Positions 32,107 through 39,516 of a DNA stretch of 56,906 nucleotides are shown piece by piece. Position numbers and translations under genes: made by a program. The stretch comes from CAXSEF01 sp050920955 (GTDB lineage: Bacteria > Pseudomonadota > Alphaproteobacteria > Acetobacterales > Acetobacteraceae): NCBI GenBank assembly GCA_050920955.1, contig JBPBQS010000237.1:1-56906 (forward strand). Direction: 5' to 3'. Positions within the stretch are counted from its first letter, which is position 1. Every line of letters starts with the position of its first letter. The notes under the pieces were generated by a model that searched no databases, had not been told where the DNA came from, and saw only the letters and a list, made by a program, of their open reading frames with translations.

Positions 32107-33201
32107 GTGCGGGGGGTGCGCCTCGTGCGCGGTGTCGCGGCGGCGGCGCTGATGGCGTGGGCGGCGCCGGCCGGGGCGCAGACGGTGGTGGGGCCCGCAG
32201 ATCCGGGGCTGCTGTACTCGCCCTACAACTGGGCCGTGGGCGCGCGTTCGGCGACCACGATCAACCCCGGCGCGTATCTGCGCACCCTGTTCGGCGGCGC
32301 GAGCGTGGCCGCGACCTTCGACGTCGCGCACGACGCGGCGCCGCTGTCCGAGGTCGAGTGCAGGGTCGACGGCGTAGGTTCGTGGACGGTCGCGGCGGTG
32401 GCGGCCTCGGTGTCGTGCCCGGTGCCGGCGCAGACCGCGTCCGCGCCGTTCCACTCGCTGGAGCTGGTGGTCAAGTCGACCAGCGAGCGGGTGAACCGCT
32501 GGGACGCCGCCGCGCCCGGCTCGGCGGTGGTGTTCACGGGGCTGTCGCTCGCGTCGGGCGCGCGGGTCGTGGCGCCGGCGGCGGCGCCCTGCGACGTGCT
32601 GTTCTACGGGGATTCCGTGATGGAGGGCGTGCGGGTGCTCGACATCGCGCAACCGCTCGACACGGACCGCAACGACGCGGTCGCCGGCTGGGCGTGGCAG
32701 GCGGGCAAGGCGCTGGGGTGCGAGTTCGGCCTCGTGGCGTTCGGCGGCTCCGGCCTCGCCGGGCCCGGCTCGGGGGGCGTGCCGCCGCTGGCCGCGAGTT
32801 TCGGCCAGGTGTTCGCGGGCAGCCCCAGGGCGTTCGTGCCGGCGCCCGCGCTGATCGTGGTCAACGACGGGGCGAACGATGCCAACGTGGCGGCGCCGGC
32901 GTTCGAGGCGGTGTTCGCGGCGACGCTGCGCGCGATCCTCGCGGCCACGCCCGCCGACTCGCCGGTGGCGGTGATGCGCACGTTCCTGGGCATCCAGGCG
33001 GCGCCGACGCTGGCCGCGGTGCGCGCGGTGGGCTCGCCGCGCGTGACCTACGTCGACACGTCGGGGTTCCTGGACAAGGCGCTGGGGATGGACGACATCG
33101 GCCTGCACCCGACCGCGGCCAACGACCAGGCCAGGGTCGGGCCGATGTCGGCGGCGGCGCTGCGCGCCGTGCTGCTCGCGGGGCGCGACGGGCGCAAGTG
33201 A
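32107..33201 (+). CDS. Secreted SGNH/GDSL hydrolase
   Basis: A 364-residue protein with a signal peptide (VRGVAAAALMAWAAPAGAQ), a beta-rich N-terminal domain to about 155, then an SGNH domain. The block I serine is in LFYGDSVMEG, block II glycine in AFGGSGLAG, block III is VNDGANDANV, and the catalytic histidine is in DIGLHPT, with Asp four rather than three residues before it. Likely an extracytoplasmic esterase/deacylase acting on glycans. GTG starts at 32107, 32116 and 32125 are all possible. It follows the FkbH gene by 6 bases, implying one transcript and a shared pathway. Confidence 0.83.
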   Translation: MRGVRLVRGVAAAALMAWAAPAGAQTVVGPADPGLLYSPYNWAVGARSATTINPGAYLRTLFGGASVAATFDVAHDAAPLSEVECRVDGVGSWTVAAVAASVSCPVPAQTASAPFHSLELVVKSTSERVNRWDAAAPGSAVVFTGLSLASGARVVAPAAAPCDVLFYGDSVMEGVRVLDIAQPLDTDRNDAVAGWAWQAGKALGCEFGLVAFGGSGLAGPGSGGVPPLAASFGQVFAGSPRAFVPAPALIVVNDGANDANVAAPAFEAVFAATLRAILAATPADSPVAVMRTFLGIQAAPTLAAVRAVGSPRVTYVDTSGFLDKALGMDDIGLHPTAANDQARVGPMSAAALRAVLLAGRDGRK

Positions 33202-33219
33202 CGCGGCACGTCGAGGCGC

Positions 33220-34197
33220 TCAGGACCCGGCGTCGGGGGGTGCTGCGCGGGCGTGGCGGCGGCGGTATTCCGCCGGGGTGAGGCCGACACGGCGCAGGAA
33301 GGCGCGGCGCATGGTGTCGGCGTCGCGGAAGCCGGCCGCGCCCGCGACCTGCTTGGCGGCGGCGGCGCCCTCCTCCAGCAGGCGTCTTGCGGCCTCGATG
33401 CGCACGTTCTCCACGAAGCAGGCGGGGGTGAGGCCCGTCTCGGCGCGGAAGATGCGGGCGAAGTGGCGCGGGCTCATGCCGGTGCGCGACGCCAGGCTGT
33501 CGACGTCGTGGCCGGCGGCGGGGTGGGCGGCGACCCAGCGCTGCACCTCCTGCAGGGCGGAGCGGCCGGAGGGGGCGCCCAGGCCGCCGCGGCTGAACTG
33601 GAGCTGGCCGCCGCCGCGCTTGAAGAACATGACGAGCTGCGACGCGACGCGCCGCGCGACCTCCGCGCCCAGGTCCTCCTCCACCAGCGCCACGGCGAGG
33701 TCGAGGCCCGCGGTCACCCCGGCCGCGGTGCGCAGCGGGCCGTCGAACAGCAGGATCGCCTCCGCGTCCACGCGGGCGTCGGGGTGGCGCCGGCCCAGCT
33801 CCGCCGCCGCCGCCCAGTGCGTCGCCACCCTGCGGCCGCGGAGCAGGCCGGCCTGGCCGAGCAGGAACGCCCCGGTGCACACCGAACCGTAGCGGCGGCA
33901 GCGCCCGGCCGTCGCGGCGAGCCAGCCGGCCAGCGCCGGGTCTGGCGCACGCGTAGGCAGGCCGGGGCCGCCCGCTACCAGAAGCGTGTCGAACGAGTCC
34001 CCCTCGGCGGCGACGCGGTCCGCGAGCAGGCGCCGTCCCGACGAGGTCTCGATCGCGCCGGGCGCGGTGCCGACCAGCGCCAGGCGATAGGCCGCGAAGC
34101 CGGCCTGCACGTTGGCCTCGGCGAACACGTCGAGCGGGCCGGCCACGTCCAGGAGCTGCACGCCCGGCAGGGCCAGCACCGCCACGCTCCGCTCCAT
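33220..34197 (-). CDS. GlxA-type AraC regulator with DJ-1/PfpI domain
   Basis: A 325-residue regulator. A DJ-1/PfpI amidotransferase-like domain (about 1-185) has the nucleophile-position cysteine in YGSVCTGAFLLGQAG. An AraC DNA-binding domain (about 215-320) carries SLASRTGMSPRHFARIFRAETGLTPACFVENVRIEAARRLLE and GFRDADTMRRAFLRRVGLTPAEYRRR. GGGGAG precedes the ATG. It is divergent from the HD protein 120 bases away, which is its probable target. Confidence 0.92.
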   Translation of the reverse strand: MERSVAVLALPGVQLLDVAGPLDVFAEANVQAGFAAYRLALVGTAPGAIETSSGRRLLADRVAAEGDSFDTLLVAGGPGLPTRAPDPALAGWLAATAGRCRRYGSVCTGAFLLGQAGLLRGRRVATHWAAAAELGRRHPDARVDAEAILLFDGPLRTAAGVTAGLDLAVALVEEDLGAEVARRVASQLVMFFKRGGGQLQFSRGGLGAPSGRSALQEVQRWVAAHPAAGHDVDSLASRTGMSPRHFARIFRAETGLTPACFVENVRIEAARRLLEEGAAAAKQVAGAAGFRDADTMRRAFLRRVGLTPAEYRRRHARAAPPDAGS

Positions 34198-34316
34198 GTC
34201 CCGCTCCCCCGCGTCCGTCGCCGCCCGCCGAATGGCAGGATACGCCTGTTCCCGTCGATTGCGGACGTGTAGGCGGTTCCGTAGCGTCCGGCCATCCCAG
34301 CAGGTGAGGTTCAGCC

Positions 34317-34955
34317 ATGCCCTTCGACGCCGACGCCGCCATTCCCGACAGCAGCCTTGCCCGCGCGATCACGGAGTTCGTTCGCGACACGGAGACGGCG
34401 CTGCTGTTCAACCATTCCAGCCGCGTCTACGGGTTCGGCGCGATCGCCGGGCTGCACCGCGGGCTCACCTTCGACCGCGAGCTGCTCTACGCCGGGGCGA
34501 TGTTCCACGACATGGGCCTGATGCCGGCCCACGCGAGCGCCACGGAGCGCTTCGAGGTCGACGGGGCCAACGCGGCGCGCACGTTCCTGCGGGACCACGG
34601 GATCCCGGAGGCGGACGTGCAGACCGTGTGGACGGCGATCGCGCTGCACACCACGCCGGGCATCCCGGTCCACATGCACCCCGTCATCGCGTTGGTGACG
34701 GCAGGGGTCGAGATGGACGTGCTCGGCCTGACCTACGGGCAGTACAGCGAGGCGGAGCGCGAGTCTGTGGTGTCGGCGTTCCCGCGCACGCCGCACTTCA
34801 AGGAGGACATCCTCCAGGCGTTCTACGAGGGCATCCGCGACAGGCCGGACACCACCTTCGGCAACGTCAAGGCGGACGTGATCGCCGACAAGGAGCCGCA
34901 TTTCCACCGCGGCAACTTCTGCAGCCTGATCCGCAACTCGGCGTGGCAGGGGTAG
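34317..34955 (+). CDS. HD-domain phosphohydrolase-like protein (cyanamide hydratase-type)
   Basis: A 212-residue metal-dependent HD protein. The metal ligands are in FNHSSRVYGFG, GAMFHDMGLM and IALHTTPGIPVHMHP. The sequence order fits the cyanamide hydratase-like/HDIG-small group; no GYP motif is present, so c-di-GMP hydrolysis is not expected. GAGG 8 bases upstream supports the start. Divergent from the GlxA-type regulator. Its stop codon abuts repeat B1. Confidence 0.85.
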   Translation: MPFDADAAIPDSSLARAITEFVRDTETALLFNHSSRVYGFGAIAGLHRGLTFDRELLYAGAMFHDMGLMPAHASATERFEVDGANAARTFLRDHGIPEADVQTVWTAIALHTTPGIPVHMHPVIALVTAGVEMDVLGLTYGQYSEAERESVVSAFPRTPHFKEDILQAFYEGIRDRPDTTFGNVKADVIADKEPHFHRGNFCSLIRNSAWQG

Positions 34956-35074
34956 CAAGGAAGCAGTTATTTCTTGAAAGAAAGAACCAAAGAACTTTGC
35001 CCATGAGGCTTTCTTTCCTTTCGGGCAAAGTCTTTTTGCTTCTTTTTCTTCAGAAAAAGAAGGCGCTTGCTTCC
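34955..35074. terminator. Family B repeat, copy B1 (bidirectional terminator-like)
   Basis: Three stems in order: an imperfect TTTCTT/AAGAAA hairpin, ACTTTGCCC/GGGCAAAGT, and CTTCTTTTTC-ttca-GAAAAAGAAG. T-runs follow the central GC stem, and A-runs lie on the other side. It lies exactly between the convergent HD and TonB-receptor genes. Confidence 0.75.
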
Positions 35075-35087
35075 TTTCGCGGCCGGG

Positions 35088-37382
35088 TCACATCCTGATC
35101 CTCACCCCGGCGAAGATGCTGCGCGGCTCGCCGGCGTAGATCGCGCCCGTGCTGTTGGCGAGCACCGCGGCGCCGTTCTGCGCGCCGTTCGCGGAGAGGG
35201 TGTCGGTGATGTTGGAGGCGGAGGCCACGGTGGTCGCGTCGAGCACGTTGCGGACCTCGACGTAAGCGCGCAGGGCGGAGATGGGGCCGAGCCTCCAGCC
35301 GGGGTCGTAGTGGACCTCGAGGTTGAGCAGCGCGTAGGCCGGCGCGTGGATCAGGTTGGCGTTGTCCAGGGCGTAGGCGCCGCGCACGCTGGTCTCGGCG
35401 AAGGCGCCGATCCCGTGCAGGGGGCCCGAGGGCTGGTCGTAGCCGAGGCGGAAGAAGGTGTTGTGCGGCGTGACGCCGGGGATCGCGCGGCCGGCGCGGC
35501 TGAAGGTGGCGGAGAGGGTGCGGGTGGTCAGGCGCTCGGCGTAGCGGGTGTAGACCTGGTTGTCGTAGAGGTAGGAGCCGAGCGCGTAGAGGCCGGGGAG
35601 GCGGCGGGGCAGGGGGTTCACGGTCAGGCCCAGCTCGATGCCGCGGTGCTCCGAGGCGGGGGCGTTGAAGGTGTAGCTCTGCAGGTTCACGCCGGCGGAC
35701 TGCGTGACCAGCTCGTTGCGGAAGAACTCGTAGAAGCCGGTCGCCTCGACCCTGGCGGCGTGGCCGAGGGTCCAGGTGGCGCCGGCGTCGACGCCGAGGT
35801 TGGTCTGGGCGGCGAGGCGGGTGTTGGCGCCGAAGGTGCCCTGGGGCGTGACGAACAGGTTGCCGGCCTGGGGCGTGCCGTAGCCGGTGGCGACGCGGGT
35901 GTGCAGCAGCCACTCGGGCGAGGCGGCGTAGAGCAGCGAGGCCTCGGGCGCCACGTTGGCGAAGCCGCGGGCCACGGGGGTGCGGGTGCGCGACAGGCCG
36001 CCGGCGGCGGGGTAGGCATAGAGCAGCGCGGTGGCGCCGATGGCGGTGTACTCGCCGCCGAGCGCCAGCACGCCGGTGAGGCGCGGGGCGAGGGCGACCT
36101 CGGCGCGGGCGCGGGCGCCGGCGTTGCGCTGGTGGCCGGAGACGGACTGCACCAGGGCGCCGCGGGTGGCGCCGCCGAGGGGCGTGATGTTGTCGACGAA
36201 GTAGCCGAAGTCCAGCGTGTTGAAGTTCGCGCCGATCGAGGTCGTGGCGGGCAGGCCGGCGATCGTGCCGCGGTGGATGAGGTCGCTCGTGAGGTTGAAC
36301 GAGGGGTAGTCGCCGACGAAGGTCGTGCTGCCCGTCGGCTGGTCGATGTCGCGGTCGTCGAACACGAGCTGGGTGCGCACCACGGTGTCGGCGTCGAAGG
36401 CGTGCTCCCAGCGCAGGCCGGCGATCGTGCGCCGGTCGTGTCGGCCCAGCCCGGCCTGGGACGCGGTGAGCGACTGCGTGGCGCCGTTGCGGCCGTTGGC
36501 GAACAGGCTGACCGTGGCGCAGCCGGCGACGGCGGCGGTGGCGCAGTCCTTCTGGAACGGGTTGGCGCGGAACTGGTTGAGCGAGAGCCGGAGCGGGAGC
36601 CGCGTGTCCAGCGTGTTGTCGATGATCTTCAGCGTCACGCGGTCGCGGGGGGTGAGGTCGTAGGACGCGAGGAGGTTCTGGGTGGCGGTGTCGTAGCGGC
36701 TGTTGGCGGTGAAGCCGTCGCTGCGGACGTTGCTGGCGAACAGCGAGGCCTGCCAGCCGGGGCCGGCGCCGCCCAGGCTCGCGTAGGTGTTCGCGTAGCC
36801 GAAGCTGCCGGCGTCGGTGCCAAGCTCCGCGCCCCCGAGCTGGCGGCCGGTGCGGGTGCGGAAGTCGAGGGCGCCGCCGGTGGCGTAGTTGCCGTACTCG
36901 GCCGACGAGGGGCCGCGCACCACGTCGATGCCGGCGTAGGCGTGGGGGTCGGTGAGGTCGGTGCGCGCGAGGCCGTCCGGCTGGGTCACGGGGAAGCCGT
37001 CCTCGAACACGACGATGTTGCGCACGCCGAAGGTCTGCCGCTCGTTGGAGCCGCGCACGGAGATCGACACGTCGCGCGGGCCGTTGCCCTGCTGCACCGT
37101 GACGCCCGGGCTCTGCACCAGGATGTCGCCGATGCTGCTGGCGGGCGTGTCGCGGAAGCGGCTGGCGTCGATCGTGGTCGCGGTCTGGCCGGGGGCGGCG
37201 AGGCCGTGGCCGATCGCCGGCGGGGCAGTGTCGAGCAGGGGGGCGCGGCCGCTGCTCACCTCGATGGCGGGCAGGGTGCCGGCGTCCACGGGGGCGGGGT
37301 CCGGGGGCGCGGTCTGGGCTATGGCGGGGACGGCGTGGGCGAGCACGAGCAGCGCGGCGCTGCCGGTTCGGAGGCGGGACAT
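35088..37382 (-). CDS. TonB-dependent outer-membrane receptor
   Basis: A 764-residue receptor with a signal peptide (to AIAQ, residue 23), a plug domain (about 60-180) with SIGDILVQSPGVTVQQGNGPRDVSI and VVRGPSSAEYGNYATGGALDF, and a 22-strand-type barrel ending GVRIRM. The plug resembles the FecA/YncD-like group rather than classic siderophore receptors with known ligands. Ligand unknown. Co-directional DUF2946 gene upstream and the divergent PepSY membrane protein suggest metal or redox-metal uptake, possibly iron or copper. Confidence 0.9.
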   Translation of the reverse strand: MSRLRTGSAALLVLAHAVPAIAQTAPPDPAPVDAGTLPAIEVSSGRAPLLDTAPPAIGHGLAAPGQTATTIDASRFRDTPASSIGDILVQSPGVTVQQGNGPRDVSISVRGSNERQTFGVRNIVVFEDGFPVTQPDGLARTDLTDPHAYAGIDVVRGPSSAEYGNYATGGALDFRTRTGRQLGGAELGTDAGSFGYANTYASLGGAGPGWQASLFASNVRSDGFTANSRYDTATQNLLASYDLTPRDRVTLKIIDNTLDTRLPLRLSLNQFRANPFQKDCATAAVAGCATVSLFANGRNGATQSLTASQAGLGRHDRRTIAGLRWEHAFDADTVVRTQLVFDDRDIDQPTGSTTFVGDYPSFNLTSDLIHRGTIAGLPATTSIGANFNTLDFGYFVDNITPLGGATRGALVQSVSGHQRNAGARARAEVALAPRLTGVLALGGEYTAIGATALLYAYPAAGGLSRTRTPVARGFANVAPEASLLYAASPEWLLHTRVATGYGTPQAGNLFVTPQGTFGANTRLAAQTNLGVDAGATWTLGHAARVEATGFYEFFRNELVTQSAGVNLQSYTFNAPASEHRGIELGLTVNPLPRRLPGLYALGSYLYDNQVYTRYAERLTTRTLSATFSRAGRAIPGVTPHNTFFRLGYDQPSGPLHGIGAFAETSVRGAYALDNANLIHAPAYALLNLEVHYDPGWRLGPISALRAYVEVRNVLDATTVASASNITDTLSANGAQNGAAVLANSTGAIYAGEPRSIFAGVRIRM

Positions 37383-37454
37383 GAGTCTCTCCTGGCGCCG
37401 GCGCGGGGGCCGACGGATGAGGGTCGGGCGGCCCGTGGGCCGCGGCTCGGACGC

Positions 37455-37832
37455 TCAGGAGAGGGTGGGGGGAGACCGGGCGCGGGGGCGCGGCAGCGGC
37501 GGGCCGCGCGGCAGGGCGACGGTCCAGGCGCGGGCCAGGGCGGCCGCGTGCCCGGACGGCGGCGGCAGGACGGGCACGGCGGGGAAGACGGCCGCCACGA
37601 CGCCGGTGCAGCACGACGCGCAGGCCACGCAGACGCCGTCGTGCGCGTGGCCCGCGCCGTCCGGCGAGGGGCTGCCGCCGTGCTCGGTGCAGATCGGGAT
37701 GTCGGCGAGCGGGTCGGCGGCGGCGGCCATGCCGCGCATCGCCAGGCCCGGCGCGAGCAGCTGGAACAGCACCGCCAGCAGGGCGAGCCAGGGCCGTCGC
37801 GACGGCGCCGTTCGGAGGAGGCGTGGGCCCAT
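37455..37832 (-). CDS. DUF2946-like small membrane/periplasmic protein
   Basis: A 125-residue protein with an N-terminal hydrophobic segment (PWLALLAVLFQLLAPGLAM). Next comes a Cys/His motif region with ICTEHGG, GHAHDGVCVACASCC, the hallmark of DUF2946 proteins. A second hydrophobic stretch and a Pro/Arg-rich tail follow. DUF2946 genes commonly sit beside copper-related TonB receptors, and the CxxCxxCC/His cluster could bind metal. It lies about 70 bases upstream of the receptor on the same strand. Confidence 0.75.
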   Translation of the reverse strand: MGPRLLRTAPSRRPWLALLAVLFQLLAPGLAMRGMAAAADPLADIPICTEHGGSPSPDGAGHAHDGVCVACASCCTGVVAAVFPAVPVLPPPSGHAAALARAWTVALPRGPPLPRPRARSPPTLS

Positions 37833-37998
37833 GGGTGACGATCGCGGTGTGGAACGGCCCCGCAATGCACGCGCCGGCCGGCGTTGTCCATGGCAGGGCT
37901 GTGCCCCGCCGGCCACACGTCATGCGGGTGCGTGGAGTTGACGGCCTCGCGTCCGCGGCTGTACGGGCGCGCGTTTGGGCAGTTCGGGAGACGACGCC

Positions 37999-39375
37999 AT
38001 GGCGGCCACGATCGGTGCGGCACGACCCCCGCGCCGCCTGTTCCTGCCGGACCGGCAGGCCGTGTGGCGGTGGCACTTCTATGCGGGGCTGTTCTGCATC
38101 CCGTTCGTGGTGTGGCTGGCGCTGACCGGCACGGTCTACCTGTTCAAGCCGCAGGTGGAGGCGCTGATCGACCGGCCGTACGACGGGCTGGTGCCGGGCG
38201 GGCCCGGGGCCGTGCCCTCGGCGGCGGTCGCCGCGGCGCTGCGGGCGGTGCCGGGGAGCACGCTCGTCGCCTTCGAGATGCCGCGGGCCGAGGGCGACGC
38301 GGCGCGGGTCATCGTGGGCGTGCACGGCGACGCGGTGCGGGTGTACGTGCATCCCGCGACGCTGGGCGTGCTCAAGGTGGTGCGCGAGGAGTCGCGCCTC
38401 GAGCGCGTGGTGTTCCGGCTGCACGGCCAGCTCCTGCTCGGCAACACGGGGTCGGTGCTGGTCGAGCTGGCGGCGTCGTGGGCGATCGTGATGATCGTGA
38501 CCGGGCTGTTCCTGTGGTGGCCGCGCCAGGCGGGGCTCGCCGGCACGCTGTACCCCAGGCTGCGCGGCGGGCGGCGCGTGTTCTGGCGCGACCTGCACGC
38601 CGTCACCGGGCTGTGGATCTCCGGCCTGGCGCTGTTCCTGCTGGTGTCGGGCCTGCCGTGGTCGTTCGTGTGGGGCAACGCCCTGCAGTCCGCGCGGCAG
38701 CTCTCGGGTCCCGCCGTCGTGGAGCAGGACTGGACGGTCGGCCGGGCGCCCGCGATCCCCGTGCCGGCCGTCGTGTCCGGCGACGCGGGCGGGTCGATGC
38801 CGGGCATGGACATGGGGCCCGCGCCGCAGGCCGCCGGCGGCGTGTCGCCGGGCCTGGACCGCGTGGTGGCCGCGGTGCGTCCGCTGCGCCTCGCGGCACC
38901 GGTGCTGGTGTCGCCGCCGGCGGCGGGGCGTTCGGCGTGGACGGTGCGCTCGGACGCCCAGGACAGGGTGTCGCGCACGACGATGTCGGTGGACCCGGAC
39001 ACGGGCGCCGTCACGCACCGGCAGGACTTCGCCGACCACCCCATGGTCGACCGCGTGGTGGGCATCGGCGTCGCGGCGCACGAGGGGCAGCTGTTCGGCC
39101 TGGCCAACCAGCTGCTCGGGCTGGCCACGACCTCGGGCCTGGTGCTCGTGGGCGTCAGCGCGGGCGTGCTGTGGTGGCGCAGGCGCCCGGCCGGCGCGCT
39201 CGGCGCCCCGCCGGCACGGCCGCAGCGCGTGCCGGCGCTGCTGCCGCTGGCGCTGGCGGCGCTGGGGGTCGCGCTGCCGATGCTGGGGGCGTCGATGATC
39301 GCCGTGGGCGTGGCCGAGCGGCTGGTGCTGCGCCGCGTGCCGGGGCTGCGGCACTGGTTCGGGCTGGCGGCGTAG
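37999..39375 (+). CDS. PepSY-associated TM protein (iron/copper-uptake type)
   Basis: A 458-residue inner-membrane protein with four or five TM helices: WRWHFYAGLFCIPFVVWLAL, a pair around 155-175, one near LHAVTGLWISGLALFLLVSG, and C-terminal ones. Two extracytoplasmic PepSY-type domains lie at about 55-135 and 280-350. Conserved histidines are in WHFYAG, FRLHGQ and RDLHAVTG. The family reduces or relays metals beside TonB receptors. A Met-rich loop GSMPGMDMGP near residue 265 suggests Cu binding. GGGAG precedes the start. Divergent from DUF2946. Confidence 0.87.
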   Translation: MAATIGAARPPRRLFLPDRQAVWRWHFYAGLFCIPFVVWLALTGTVYLFKPQVEALIDRPYDGLVPGGPGAVPSAAVAAALRAVPGSTLVAFEMPRAEGDAARVIVGVHGDAVRVYVHPATLGVLKVVREESRLERVVFRLHGQLLLGNTGSVLVELAASWAIVMIVTGLFLWWPRQAGLAGTLYPRLRGGRRVFWRDLHAVTGLWISGLALFLLVSGLPWSFVWGNALQSARQLSGPAVVEQDWTVGRAPAIPVPAVVSGDAGGSMPGMDMGPAPQAAGGVSPGLDRVVAAVRPLRLAAPVLVSPPAAGRSAWTVRSDAQDRVSRTTMSVDPDTGAVTHRQDFADHPMVDRVVGIGVAAHEGQLFGLANQLLGLATTSGLVLVGVSAGVLWWRRRPAGALGAPPARPQRVPALLPLALAALGVALPMLGASMIAVGVAERLVLRRVPGLRHWFGLAA

Positions 39376-39390
39376 GCGGGCGCGGCCTGA

Positions 39391-39514
39391 AGGAAGCAAG
39401 CAAGCAGTTCTTTCTTGAAAGAAAGAACCAAAGAACTTTGCCCATTGGGTCCGGAACCAAATGGGCAAAGTCTTTTTGCTTCTTTTTCTTCAGAAAAAGA
39501 AGGCCTTGCTTCCT
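39391..39514. terminator. Family B repeat, copy B2
   Basis: Contains a perfect GTTCTTTCTT/AAGAAAGAAC stem, an ACTTTGCCCA/TGGGCAAAGT stem followed by CTTTTTG, and a CTTCTTTTTC/GAAAAAGAAG stem. It lies between convergent PepSY and TonB-receptor genes. Confidence 0.78.
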
Positions 39515-39516
39515 TC

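Noticed and set aside
34317..34955. HD protein as the missing RpfG-like HD-GYP phosphodiesterase
   Set aside because: It has the HD metal ligands but no GYP motif and no REC domain, and it is paired with a GlxA-type regulator.
34955..35074. Family B elements as insertion sequences or MITEs
   Set aside because: There is no transposase in the window, no clear target-site duplication, and strict placement at gene ends; terminator-like structure explains them better.
35050..39468. Very long minus-strand frame (over 1400 codons) across the receptor, DUF2946 and PepSY genes
   Set aside because: The Arg/Pro/His-rich translation has no domain and crosses genes on both strands; it is an out-of-frame artefact of high GC content.
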